NCBI GenBank assembly: GCA_933207985.1 | Contig: OW240912.1 | Coordinates: forward strand, 80,625,362-80,689,361 | DNA: 64,000 nt | Direction: 5' to 3' | From: Pelobates cultripes | Taxonomy: Eukaryota; Chordata; Amphibia; Anura; Pelobatidae | Shown: positions 44,700-54,639 of the stretch, one piece after another | Position numbering within the stretch: the first letter of the stretch is position 1 | Layout: each line of letters opens with the position of its first letter | Position numbers and translations under genes: made by a program | The notes under the pieces: generated by a model | What the model saw: the letters and a program-made list of their open reading frames with translations, nothing else | The model's database searches: none | What the model was told of the DNA's origin: nothing

Positions 44700-44745
44700 G
44701 CCTCACTGATGATGCCTAACAAGGCTGAAACAATTGTCTGGGGTT
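44700..44745 (+). ncRNA. Candidate hammerhead ribozyme, copy 1
   Basis: CTGATGA (44,706-44,712), then stem II GCC/GGC with a TAACAA loop, GAA, a short stem III ACA/TGT around AT, and the cleavage-site C at 44,738. A stem I of about six pairs can form between TATGCCTCA before the core and TGGGGTTG after the cleavage site. All conserved core bases (CUGAUGA, GAA, A15.1-U16.1, C17) are present. A three-pair stem III is short, as in retroelement hammerheads that cleave better as dimers. The base pair 10.1/11.1 is U-U, a weakness. Confidence 0.6.
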
Positions 44746-45027
44746 GCAGTGTCTCTCGTGCAGAGGGAACTTGCTGGCATTTCGGATCTGGACTGCCCGT
44801 ATGGGTGGGACCAGTCTGATATGTTTCAGAGATGTTCCCTCTGTAATGGCACAAGTTGAGCTAAAACCATCTTGAGATCTGAGCGGGGACCCACCGAAGG
44901 GCAGGATATTTCAGTTGCTGCCCGTTCTCACTATTCTTTTGCGCCCTGTTTTTTTGCTCTCTATAAGTTTAAAGGGTAATCCAGACGTGGACCCCTTGCT
45001 CACGGTGCCTAGAGAGATATCAGCTAT

Positions 45028-45073
45028 GCCTCACTGATGATGCCTAACAAGGCTGAAACGATTGTCTGGGGTT
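45028..45073 (+). ncRNA. Candidate hammerhead ribozyme, copy 2
   Basis: The same core begins at 45,034, with GAAACGATTGTC in place of GAAACAATTGTC. Stem III becomes ACG/TGT, keeping pairing through a G-U wobble. Core bases are intact in this copy too. The repeat unit around it is fuller on the 5' side than copy 1. Confidence 0.6.
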
Positions 45074-45261
45074 GCAGTGTCTCTCGTGCAGAGGGAACTT
45101 GCTGGCATTTCGGATCTGGACTGCCCGTATGGGTGGGACCAGTCTGATATGGAAGATCTGAGCGGGGACCCACAGAAGGGCAGGCTATTTCAGCTGCTGC
45201 CAGTTCTCAGTATACTCTTGCGCCCCGTTTTTTGCTCGCTATAAATGATAACAATAATAAT

Positions 45262-45325
45262 TATAATGATTGATAATGAGCCTTTTCACTGTTGATCTCC
45301 CTTTAGCCTCTCATAATGCTTTCCA
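45262..45325. repeat. Degenerate ~36-bp minisatellite
   Basis: TTGATAATGAGCCTTTTCAC, then TGTTGATCTCCCTTTAGCC, then TCTCATAATGC. It continues the array interrupted by the L2 tail and hammerhead insertion. Confidence 0.5.
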
Positions 45326-45329
45326 TTTG

Positions 45330-46020
45330 ACTCACTTTTCTACTTGCGTTGAGATCAAGAATCCTTTTTAAGAAGAAACATCATGTGGAAGGCAGCTCTG
45401 TGACCTGTTAGGTGGGCGATCATAAGTAAATATACTTATCAAGTGGTGTACATTGCATTTACTTCATGACTAATATGTTTATACAGCTTTCTGTTAATGT
45501 GTTTTTTTTGACAGCTGTTTACTTCATGGGAACTCCCAAGATCTCATCGGTAGCCTCAGGGCGCTGCGTAGTCTGGCATGAGTCTGTAGTCAGCGACACT
45601 CAGTCCTGAATGGCATGTTCTGCATTGTATACGGATACATTCGTTATGCTGTTAACAAACTATGAAACTGTGAAATATCATGACTTATTGCAATTTAGAC
45701 TCAGTGATGCAGACAAATTGCTTTTTTTTTTTTTTTTAATTTGTATGTTTTTATTAGAAAATTAACCAGGACACTCCAATTAATGATACTCCCTTTTTAA
45801 AATATGTTTCCTCTTTACAACTGAATATTGAAAAGCCATTCACTTCATTACTGTTATCCTTGTAGTTCTGTTATGCTCTATAGTGCAAAAATATTGCTAA
45901 AAAAAGTCATCCTAATGCATTATAAAATATACAAAAAACTAAATTGAAACATAACAGATCTCCTGACCTCTGAGTTTTGTAAATCTGAATATTTTACAAG
46001 GAGCAGGAAATGGATGGCTA
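45330..46020. other. No gene recognised
   Basis: AT-rich spacer with an (T)17 run at 45,722. No motifs, ends or frames of note. Confidence 0.4.
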
Positions 46021-46024
46021 TATT

Positions 46025-46505
46025 CAGCCCATCACAGTTCTGACTTCAACCAACAAAAGGACTTTATAAATGTGGGCATTGTAACACTTGTGACTTCATA
46101 TCACCAACAAAATCAGTCTCTAGCAAGCAAACCTCCTTCGAAGTCGTCATAAACCCCTTTGTAAATTGCAGCTCTACAGATGTGGTTTACCTCATCACCT
46201 GTAGCTGCGGTTTACAATACATCGGAAAAACATACCAGCAATATCGCCGTAGGATTTTACATGTAAATTCAGTCACAAACTTCACGATTGATACCCCAGT
46301 AGCTAGACCTGTACGTCTTAACCATGATGCTCACCCTAAGGTTCTTAAATTCCAAGTAATTCAGAAATTACACCTTAATCAACGAAAAGGAAATATGAAT
46401 TTACTCTTACTAAAGGCGGAGTCACATTGGATATATTATTTTCAAACCTGGACCCGGAAAGGACATAATGAAGAGTTTAATTTTACTCCATTTATCCACA
46501 CGTGA
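46025..46505 (+). pseudogene. Penelope-like element GIY-YIG endonuclease, C-terminal fragment
   Basis: After a frameshift near 46,057 (HHSSDFNQQK, then GLYKC), the frame 46,059-46,505 reads GLYKCGHCNTCDF, a Cys-rich linker, then VVYLITCSCGLQYIGKT, the GIY-YIG motif. YRRRI supplies the conserved Arg, KAESHWI the catalytic Glu, and RKGHNEEFNF the GLNE-type end, stopping at TGA. This order (zinc-finger-like linker, GIY-YIG, short tail) is specific to PLE reverse transcriptases of the Penelope/Neptune type. The nuclease nicks DNA for reverse transcription. The RT itself is missing upstream. The usual H in the VAxHF block is P here. Confidence 0.82.
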
Positions 46506-46724
46506 TTGTACCAATGTTTTCTGACTGCTTCCATATGCAGTATCAGAATATCTACATTATAAGATTTCTTTACTAAGCTCTGTTATTTCCTATTCAATAT
46601 TGGCTTGGGTGTAACCTCTATTCTTTTAAAACAAAAAGCATATACATCTAGTTACGTTCAGATACTATTACCCACGTTTTTTGTTTAGAATTACATATAC
46701 AGAAACACATAGTTTCAGGGATTA

Positions 46725-46885
46725 TTAAAGGACCACTATAGTCACCCAGATAACTTCAGCTCAATGAAGTGGTCTGGGTGCCAGGTCCCCCAGGTTTTAA
46801 TCATGCAGCCGTAAACATAGCAGTTTCACCGGGGCTACCCAGCGACTGCTTCTACGGGGCAGGCACCCCGTTACCCCGTTAGTGT
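46725..46885. mobile_element. T2-type MITE, left part
   Basis: TTAAAGGACCACTATAGTCAC, then AACTTCAGCTCAATGAAGTG and CATAGCAGTTTCACCGG: the same subfamily as 20,212 and 39,068. It is truncated near CCCCGTTAGTG, where a different element begins. Confidence 0.7.
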
Positions 46886-47185
46886 TAATATTTGTATGTG
46901 AAAAATGCAAAAAAATTATTTGAAAGTCAATTAGGCCAATGTTTGTGACTAAGTGGCTACTAAAAAAGACTGGACATACCCCATTTGCAGTACCTTGGGT
47001 TGTCTACTTTTGCAAATAGTATGCCATCATGGAGGGTAATTCTCATTCCTTGGCTACCATACGGTCTCAAAGGCAACGTAACCAATCTGGCAAATTTCAA
47101 TGTTAAAAAACTGAAACACAAGCCTTATATTTGTTACTCTGTAACTTTTGAAAACACCACAACATGTACATGAGGGGTACTGTTA

Positions 47186-47390
47186 TACTCAGGAGACTTC
47201 GCTTAAGAAAAATATTAGTGTTTCAAAACCGTAAAACGTATCACAGGAATAATATCGTCAGTGTAAGTGCCGTTTGTGTGTGAAAAATGCAAAAAAAACT
47301 TCACTTTCACTGATGATAACATCATTGTAATACATTTTACTGTTTTGAAACACTAATATTTGTGTTCAGTGAAGTCTCCCGCAAATTGTA
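47186..47390. repeat. Fold-back repeat, arms ~85 bp
   Basis: The left arm (AGGAGACTTCGCTTAAG, AATATTAGTGTTTCAAAAC) is complementary to the right arm (GTTTTGAAACACTAATATT, TGAAGTCTCCCGC) with about ten differences. The spacer is ~30 bp. Part of the TTAA-ended element. Confidence 0.75.
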
Positions 47391-47439
47391 ATTAATAAAA
47401 TGACCTAATTATGTAAAATATATAAGTAGAACGTGTGTG

Positions 47440-47765
47440 TGTATGTGTGTATATATATATATATATATAGCATCCAAGTAGAGAGCACTCTGGAGTCTTT
47501 GTTTTATATCAAAATAAATGCTGCTTTATTGTGCAGAATACAAAAATGTCGACGTTTCAGTCACAATAGACTTTTCTCAGGTCTTGAGAAAAGTCTATTG
47601 TGACTGAAACATCGACATTTTTGTATTCTGCACAATAAAGCAGCATTTATTTTGATATAAAACGAAGACTCCAGAGTGCTCTCTACTTGGATGCTATATA
47701 TTGGTCAGAGATTACTTGCACCGGAGCATGGAAAAGACCGGGAACATTGAGTGCTGGGACCTGGG

Positions 47766-47802
<37 letters not shown>

Positions 47803-48083
47803 TTTAAAATTATTTTTATTTATATATAGGTATATATATAGTGATATATACGTATATACTTATGTATATAGATATATATATTATTTTGTTGTACTTGTAT
47901 TTTGATATCAATATCAAAATACAGTTAGAACGAAATTACACATATATATACATCTTTTATTAATTTTATTTTTTAACGTATTTACATATTTATTTTATAT
48001 TATATATAAATATGCATATATATATATAATTATAATTATATATATTTAATTATATATATTAATATTAAAATACCCTTTGTGTA

Positions 48084-48158
<75 letters not shown>

Positions 48159-48180
48159 TTATATATATATATATAGATAT
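47440..48180. repeat. AT-rich microsatellite zone
   Basis: (TA)n at 47,452-47,469, 47,770-47,798 and 48,117-48,155, (GT)n at 48,088-48,115, and TATATA-rich spacer between. A palindrome GTATTTTGATAT/ATATCAAAATAC lies near 47,898-47,923. Confidence 0.85.
47464..47700. repeat. Near-perfect palindrome, arms ~114 bp
   Basis: The left arm from TATATAGCATCCAAGTAGAG to CAATAGACTTTTCTCAGG is complementary to the right arm with only about two to four differences and essentially no spacer. Each arm reads outward from the centre as CTGAGAAAAGTC, then TATTGTGACTGAAAC, then CACAATAAAGCAGC. The centre thus carries a hammerhead-like core with U7 missing and a perfect AGTC/GACT stem II. Possible cruciform and fold-back RNA former. 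Confidence 0.9.
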
Positions 48181-48715
48181 ATGATCTTTATATGCATAAT
48201 TGTATTTTAAACTGTTTTAAACTTTTTTTTTTCTTTAGACAGCAGGGGGAGTACCTGTCATTTCAGGCACTCCCCGTGCTGGCATGGCTGTGGACGTCTA
48301 TGCCGTCCATGTGATCATAAGGACCTCGCAATGACATGGCCGAGGAGGGCCGGCGAGAGGGTAAGTAAATAGGACAGCAGGGACGTGCTATGCCGCCCGC
48401 CGGCGTTTAGAGCCAGGTCCCCAAGGACGGCATAGCACGCCCACCGTCCTTAAGGGGTTAAGGTCATTTCTGACATTGTTTTCACTGAGAGAGCTCAATA
48501 AGTCCCATGCACACATTACACAAGGTCTGTCTGGAAAAAGTTCAGCCATTGTTAATATAACAAGAACGGTTTGCGCAACATCAATGTAACCTGGCAGCCA
48601 AGGAGAGTGGACTGGAATGTGCATGCGTGAACAATTATGACCTAACTGTGCTAGGCTGTAGGGGCGCTAGATGCCGTTGAGTGAGCATATGTACTGTAAG
48701 GCCGACTAATTTAAA

Positions 48716-50208
48716 ATGGCTGAGCGAGCCCCCCTTTCCCATTCCCTCCCCCTCCCCCCCTCCTTTCCTTTTTCCCACCTAACCTAGCGGGGGCCCGGCT
48801 GGCCGGGGCATGGGGGCACGCGGGGGCGAACTAGGGAACCCGATACCCACACATCCACCCCACCCCCAGACGCGGAAGCACATGGCACAACCCAGGCTGG
48901 AAAGGGGAGAGACAACACTCCAACCCCAACCACACTACACCAAGTACAAACCAAGTACAAACCACTCCAATAACCTGGGAGAGTGAAACCACCAAGGAGG
49001 ACCTCAATGCGCGACACCCAGACCAGACACAACACTACACAACCAACAACCCCCTCCCACACCCCACATATACACAAGGACCAACAAACCCCATCCACCC
49101 ATATCACGTGCTGATGGAAATACCACCCCCACCCCCCCCTACAGCTCCCAGACCACACTTAACCAACAACTCGAAAACACACTTAGGCGAGAGCTCGCCC
49201 ACTCACCAACACAACCTCATCGGGGCACCCAAACCGCAAGCCCATAAGGCACGGAGGCCTTCGCCCGAGCACATGAGGGACAGCAAAAGAACAGCCAAAA
49301 GGCTGACACCAACTAAACAGACACAGGCCCAACAGAAGATAACCAGCAACCCCACAGTCACTGCACAACAAACCCCAACACAACCGAAGGGCTCGCTCCC
49401 CTGGGTCTCATCTCCATAACACCTCCTCTCACGCCGGGAAGCCAACCACAACACGATACCAACAAACTTCTTCCCCCCCCACTCTGGAATTCAACAAACC
49501 TATGCCACCCAACCCCTACACTCTACCCACCGCCCAGGTACGGAGAGAAATTGGCAAACAACCTGCCCCACAGAGAACACAGAGCACCCACACACGCTCA
49601 ACCTTCCATGCACCCTTGGTATACCTCAACGGTTCAACCAATTGCACCTAGGTTACAAGCAGTATACGCAAGTGTATAATAACCAGTGCTGCTGTTCTCA
49701 AATGTAACTGTGTATGCAATCTTCCTAACATGCACCCTTCTCTTTATTCTGTACCCCCCTGTTTGCATCAAAACAAATGATGCAAAAGCTACAAACAAAG
49801 AATTTATTTAAAAAAAACTAAAATAAATGATTGAGCGAGCATAGCAACACATCTGCATTAGATTTTGCATTAAGCTTGAACATTCCTCCACGGAAACTAT
49901 TCAGATGAGTCAGAAGGCTTTTGAGGACAATGCAATAAGTGAAACATAAATAAAAGTGTAACAGAAACACTTCAAAGATGGTCGAGAATCTGTTGAAAGA
50001 TTTGGCGCCCTGTGACTTCTGGCTTTTCCCAAAACTAAAATAACCGTTGAAAGGGAAGAGATTTCCCACCATCGATGAGATTCAGGTAAATACGACGAGG
50101 CAGCTGATGGCGATTCCAGCAAATAATTTTGCAAAGTCTGTTGAGCTGTGGAAGAGACGCTGGGAGAACTGTGTGAGGTCCCAAGGTGCCTACTTTGAAG
50201 GGGATTGA
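48716..50208 (+). pseudogene. mariner transposase remnant (N- and C-terminal parts only)
   Basis: ATG at 48,716 gives MAERA. The insertion follows, and reading resumes at 49,841 with stop, QHICIRFCIKLEHSSTET, KAFEDNAISET and KHFKDGRESVE, the N-terminal DNA-binding region. An internal deletion joins this to DLAPCDFWLFPKLK (the block holding the third catalytic Asp), PLKGKRFPTIDEIQ, KRRWENCVRSQGAYFEGD and TGA at 50,206. The first two catalytic Asp residues are gone. At least three in-frame stops remain. Confidence 0.75.
48730..49826 (+). mobile_element. L1-mobilised retroposon inserted in the mariner start codon region
   Basis: Copies of ATGGCTGAGCGAGC and ATGATTGAGCGAGC (12 of 14 identical) flank the insertion at 48,716-48,729 and 49,827-49,840. 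It begins in a C-rich tract and ends in TTTATTTAAAAAAAACTAAA. The body (1.1 kb) is C/A-rich with a Pro/Thr-rich frame (49,108-49,419) but no RT or RNA-binding domain. It resembles the 23,563 and 17,915 insertions in organisation, though not obviously in sequence. Confidence 0.7.
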
Positions 50209-50316
50209 GATGTCGTTGTCCTATGTACAATGTTTCCTATATCGTGTATCCTTTTCAATAAATGTGTCTGTTTTTCATATTACACAGATGGATACTTTCC
50301 GGACAGACCTTGTATA

Positions 50317-51215
50317 TTAGAGGTTTACAGGATGTGTAGTTCAGCATTCCAAAGTAGCAGCATTCTGGAAAATACATGAATGAAACTACTACACAAGCAA
50401 ATAAAAGCAGTAGAATAGCTTATGCTAGTTTAACAAAAGGCTCTGTTTTACAGGATACTATGAACTTGCACATTGTGCATATACACAGGGTAACAGTATT
50501 TGTATAAGAAATGTGAAACATAGGTTCCTCCAATATTGTTCCTCCAGTTTTACACTTTTTGCTGCCGTTATATTGAATTACATGCACAGTCGGGGACAGG
50601 GTATGCTTTTTTCACTTTTAACATAACCAAGGAGCAGGCCCTGCCTTACTGAGCTACTAATTGTAACCCTGTCCAGACCTTTGGTGACTCCTATGTTTCC
50701 TGAACACAGTATAAAACACAATTATTTGTATTTTCTGCCTGCATGAGTTGGTATTTTACAGTCGTAAAAACCTGGTGGATTTGTGTCCACTGATTCCTGC
50801 TGCACTGTCCTTGTATTGCCTTGTACCTCTCTGAATAGTAAAGGTGTGAAGCGTGTCAGTATAAAATGGACACATGGTACTATTCAGGCAGACACAAGTC
50901 AACAGTGAGATTGTAAGCTGCAGAACCCTGTGAAAAATATTACCAGTGACCTTGTGGGACTCTCAGGACGTCAGCCCCCACCAATGGGTAAATAAATTGG
51001 CAACTGGAGGCAGTCTGGTAGTATTTGAAAGTGATTGTGGATGTTTTGGGCACTGGGTTGCTGACTATTGTTTTCCCAATGTGTGCATCTATGGCTTTAT
51101 GATGTTGACCATTATGACATCTCACTGTATCAAGGGTTGAGTACATGGGATAAAGAGATCAAAGCTTAGCAAGTGAAAGCTAGAGGCATGTTCTGGGAAT
51201 AGAGACTAATGCCCT
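50317..51215. other. No gene recognised
   Basis: Mixed DNA. Overlapping 64- and 68-codon frames at 50,940-51,146 on opposite strands carry no recognisable feature. Confidence 0.4.
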
Positions 51216-51275
51216 ACCATATTTAAACAGACACTCTAGGCACGGTAACCACTTCATCTCATTGAAGTTCAGCTC
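51216..51275. mobile_element. T2-type MITE left-end remnant
   Basis: TTTAAACAGACACTCTAGGC, then CGGTAACCACTTCATCTC, then ATTGAAG: the same opening as the 1,424-1,483 copy. There is no right end. Confidence 0.45.
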
Positions 51276-51289
51276 ATGAAAAATGGGGG

Positions 51290-51922
51290 CAAAAACAAGT
51301 GTTGCGTTTATAATTTTGTTCAGTGTAAATAAAAAAAAACCCCATATTTTATTTATTTATATATATATACATACACACACATTCTACATATATTTTAACT
51401 ATTCATTTTACATACTTATTTGATTTTATTAATTATAATTTGAGGGACCTGCCTGACAACCCAGGCAGACAGTCCAGAGAATTTAATTGGCAAGCCCTAT
51501 ATTTAACCCCATAAAACCTTTATATATGGGTATTGTTATACTCGGGAGACTTCGCTGAACACAAATATGAGTGTTTTAAAAAGTAAAACTATCACGATGA
51601 TGATATCACCAGTAAAAGTGCAGTTTTGTGTTTAAAAAAAAAAATGCAAACAACAAATAAAGATGCGTAACATATTTTGGGGGTGAAAGTTAGAAAAAGT
51701 GTTTAAAAAAATAGTAAAATATATGATATGATGAAAATAATTGTATCTTTAGAAAGACCATTTAATGGCGAGAAAAACGGTATATAATATGTGTGGGTAC
51801 AGTAAACGAGTAAGAGGCAAATTACAGCTAAACACAAACACCAAACACCGCAGAAATGTAAAAACAGCCCTGGTCCTTAACGGTAAGAAAACTGAAAAAC
51901 GGTCTGGTCACTAAGGGGTTAA
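51290..51922. mobile_element. TTAA-ended DNA element, second copy
   Basis: It contains TGTTATACTCGGGAGACTTCG, CGCTGAACACAAATATGAG and GATGATATCACCAGTAAAAG, paralleling 47,180-47,300. It ends GTCACTAAGGGGTTAA (TTAA at 51,919). It has the same orientation as the first copy, with a different, AT-rich middle. Confidence 0.45.
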
Positions 51923-52175
51923 ATGATACCAAAAATGAACATTGATTGTTTCTTTTAGTTTGCCATAGTGGGATAAGACAAAAAAGTGTTGATCTTGTCA
52001 TCTATATTTTTGTCCAGACGAACATGAATATACTAAAATATTGCTGAAATATAAGTAAAGAAGAAAGTATTCAATAGACTGATGATTTAATTGGGATTGG
52101 GAAAAAAAAAAAGGTTTCATTAATGGCAGACATTATAAACACATAATATCTGAATTCAGAGTGCTTTAGGTTTTC

Positions 52176-52470
52176 TTATTGCTGTCATCTGACCATGTCA
52201 TAACCATGGCACCCCAGACGCCTAGTGAATAATGTCGAAGCACCAGTTTTCTGTGTTGGCTGTAAATGAAACAATCTGTCATAAAGGATCTGTTACCAAA
52301 AAAGAGCAAATATTATTAAATCTGTAATGCCAAGAACAAAACTGTGAAGACAAATTGCAGCTTGTAATCTGAAGATATCTTGGGTGGAAAGGACTGTGCT
52401 AATCAAGGGAACGGATTGAAATAAAGAAAAAAATGATGAAATCCAATTAGGAAAGTGAATTGTGGGGTTT
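52176..52470 (+). repeat. Direct repeat, copy A (~290 bp)
   Basis: It contains TAGTGAATAATGTCGAAGC, TTTTCTGTGTTGGCTGTAAA, TGCCAAGAACAAAACTGTG, TAATCTGAAGATATC and GGACTGTGCTAATCAAGGGA, all present in the same order at 58,070-58,375. No terminal repeats or coding frame. Confidence 0.85.
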
Positions 52471-53014
52471 TCCAACTAGGACCTCACTGAATCAGTTCTA
52501 ATTCCGGCTCCCTCACTATTGTACTTTTCTACTTGTAAGTCTTATTTGGCACAACATTGCCGTTTTATAGTTTCTCTCGACTAGGAAAGTGCACATTGTA
52601 TAGGTACTTGGCATGCTAATAGCCGTTTGTGGTGATTTGGGAATCTTCTATACCCTTTGAAAAATTATTTGATTATGCTAAGTGGTGTCTTAATTTTTTC
52701 TTCTCCCACATCGCATTCCTTATCTTTTGTCCAGGTAGATATTTTCCCTTTATCAGGGGTGGACAACACTCACTGGGCCCTCGGTCAGTAGGAGATCAAG
52801 GGCCCCCCTCCTGGTGCAAGGTCTTTGTGCAGCTCTCACACAGATATTATTTGCGGGCTACCAAGCACCCTGGATGGCTGTGTGAGAGCTACACAGTCGT
52901 GACTCCCACACCTGCAGGGCCACCCGATAAAGGGGTTAATCCAACCAAAAACAGCGTTTTAATAATAAATAAAAAAAATTTGAATGGAGTAACTTACTGG
53001 CATGCCTCACCCTA

Positions 53015-54024
53015 CGCATGTGCATGAGGAAAATTTTTGGTTCTGCATTCCTAAATTCGGGACTTCGGCATTTCAGGACTTCGGGACTTCTCTTGCAGCA
53101 GCTTAGTAGATAACTCCCTTATTCCCACGGTATTAGGGAGTTATCTACCAAAAGGCTTAAAGATTACTAAAGATTACTTAGTATTAGTACATTTTGCCTC
53201 CCCCCTTATTCTAATTTAAGGCCCCCACCCGCCGCTCAGGGTTGGGGGCCAGGGGGAAGGACATTAGGTCCCCCCCATTTTTGTACTTTAGGGCCCCCAC
53301 CCGCCGCTCAGGGGTGGGGGCCAATTGGGGGAGGACAATAGGTCCCCCCACTCAATCTAATTTAGGGCCCCCACCCACCGCTCATGGGTGGGGGCCGAGG
53401 GGAGGACAATAGGTCCCCCCCCCTATTTTACTGTAGGGCCCCCACCCGCCGTTCAGGGGTGTGGGCCGGGGGGGGGCTATAGGTCCCACCTACAGGTTAG
53501 AAGCCCCCACTCGCGCGGCACAGGTGGGGGCTCGGGAGGGGGACGTAATTTAGGGGCATAATTTACTAATACTAAGTAATCTTTACTTAGTATTAGTAAA
53601 TGTGGCTGAAAGACCAGTATAGGTCTTTCAGCCTTTTAGTAGATAGGTCCCTAATACCATGGGAATTAGGGAGTTATCTGCTTATTCATTCCTGTCATTA
53701 CACTGACTGGCTAAGTAACTTACATTTTATATGAATGTATGTTACTTGATTGTTGTAAGTGTTACAAATGCTTACAGCTGAATCCTGGTTATGTTTGTAT
53801 ACTTATTATTTTAAATTGTATAGAGTGTAACATTCTTCATTCTTCCACTGGGTAAGTATATCAGTTCTTAGGCAATACTGTGCTTCGGAACTTCGACACT
53901 TCAGCACTTCGACACTTCGACAATTTCGGGACTTTGGCAATTCATCTATTCAGAAGTACTCGAATGTCCAAATTGCCCGAAATTCGTCCATATTCACATT
54001 CGGACAGGAACGAATTGCACATGT
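53015..54024. mobile_element. Nested element with long imperfect inverted repeats and GC-rich core
   Basis: GCATGTGCATGAGG at the left and AATTGCACATGTC at the right bound it. Sub-terminal ATTCGGGACTTCGGCA-type motifs recur in inverse at 53,885-53,990. TAGTAGATAACTCCC / GGGAGTTATCTGC and ACTAAGTAATCTTTA motifs mirror each other around the GC-rich tandem core. The superfamily is undetermined. Confidence 0.55.
53217..53490. repeat. GC-rich ~75-bp tandem repeat (about 4 units)
   Basis: Each unit reads TTTAGGGCCCCCACCCGCCG, then CTCAGGGGTGGGGGCC, then GGGAGGACAATAGGTCCCCCC. Each unit also contains an internal inverted pair (GGCCCCCACC/GGTGGGGGCC), so it can form hairpins. Confidence 0.9.
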
Positions 54025-54260
54025 CTACCTCACGCCCTTCATTAAAATAAAAAAATAATGCACATTTAATTAAAAATCCTCTGTGTTTGTTGGTGACATC
54101 ACAAGCAGCATCCCCCACATGTGTAACCATACAAGTAGCCTCCAAACACAGGTGTTTGAAGGCTACTTGTGTGGTTGCATGTGTGGGATGCTGCTTGTGA
54201 TTTTGTGTTCCTGTATGTCAACGTGTTGAGTTAGAATGAATAATTTGTCATGTTTTACCT

Positions 54261-54312
54261 ATTGTAGTGCGCTGCAGAATATGTTGGTGCTATACAAGTA
54301 ATTGTAATAATT
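54261..54312 (+). mobile_element. L2 tail-only insertion (~50 bp)
   Basis: ATTGTAGTGCGCTGCAGAAT, then ATGTTGGTGCTATACAAGT, then AATTGTAATAATT. It is the same minimal terminal block as 22,564-22,611. Confidence 0.6.
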
Positions 54313-54639
54313 GTGTTTGTCTGTATAAGGAGGCTGTATGCAATATTGCAGTGATGGGAAAGCCTCTTGTGATGTGTGTGTAGGGAGGCTGCATGTGGTA
54401 TTGAATGTGTGCGGATGCTGCTTGTGGGATTATGTGCCTACAGTGAGGTTCTTTGTGAGTGTGCGTGTGTGGATGGAGATGTTTGCAGTGTCATATGTGA
54501 GTGGAGAGGGCTGGTTGTGCTGCAGAGTGCTGTTGTATGAGTGTGGGATAGGGGCTATAGTAGGCGTCTGGGGGATACAGAGGCAGCAGTATGTGTGGAT
54601 AGTGGCTGCAATGCATAACAGGGTATATGGGCTGTAGTA

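Larger units (their letters stand above)
44550..45237 (+). mobile_element. Retrozyme-like insertion: tandem 328-bp repeat with hammerhead ribozyme
   Basis: The 688-bp insertion is flanked by GCTATAAATGAT on both sides (44,538-44,549; 45,238-45,249). It holds about 2.4 units of a tandem repeat. Equivalent CTGATGA cores are 328 bp apart (44,706 and 45,034). Unit 1 lacks 59 bp before the core and unit 2 lacks about 49 bp after it. Landmarks in order are GATCTGAGCGGGGACCC, CTGTTTTTTTGCTC, GTAATCCAGACGTGGACCCC, the ribozyme, CTCTCGTGCAGAGG and TAATGGCACAAG. There is no open frame. Tandem ribozyme monomers with a target duplication are the form of retrozymes, thought to move as circular RNAs using other retroelements' enzymes. 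A satellite origin is the alternative. Confidence 0.75.
46886..48461. mobile_element. TTAA-ended DNA element with internal fold-back and microsatellites
   Basis: The right end is CCGTCCTTAAGGGGTTAA (TTAA at 48,458). The interior includes TGTTATACTCAGGAGACTTCG, shared with 51,533-51,556. GGGGTTAA ends at TTAA sites suggest a piggyBac- or Kolobok-type non-autonomous element. The left end is uncertain. It hosts the 47,464-47,700 palindrome and long AT-rich arrays. Confidence 0.45.
48519..50314 (+). mobile_element. mariner element with internal deletion, interrupted
   Basis: The left end (C)ACAAGGTCTGTCTGG matches the complement of CCGGACAGACCTTGT at the right. TA flanks both sides (48,517-48,518; 50,315-50,316). 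The transposase is split by an L1-type retroposon and has lost its middle. Without the insertion the element would be about 690 bp, so it is a deletion derivative. Confidence 0.78.

Noticed and set aside
48784..49158. 124-codon Cys/Val/Gly/Trp-rich minus-strand frame
   Set aside because: It is the antisense of the C/A-rich body of the retroposon at 48,730-49,826. The composition explains the absence of stops.
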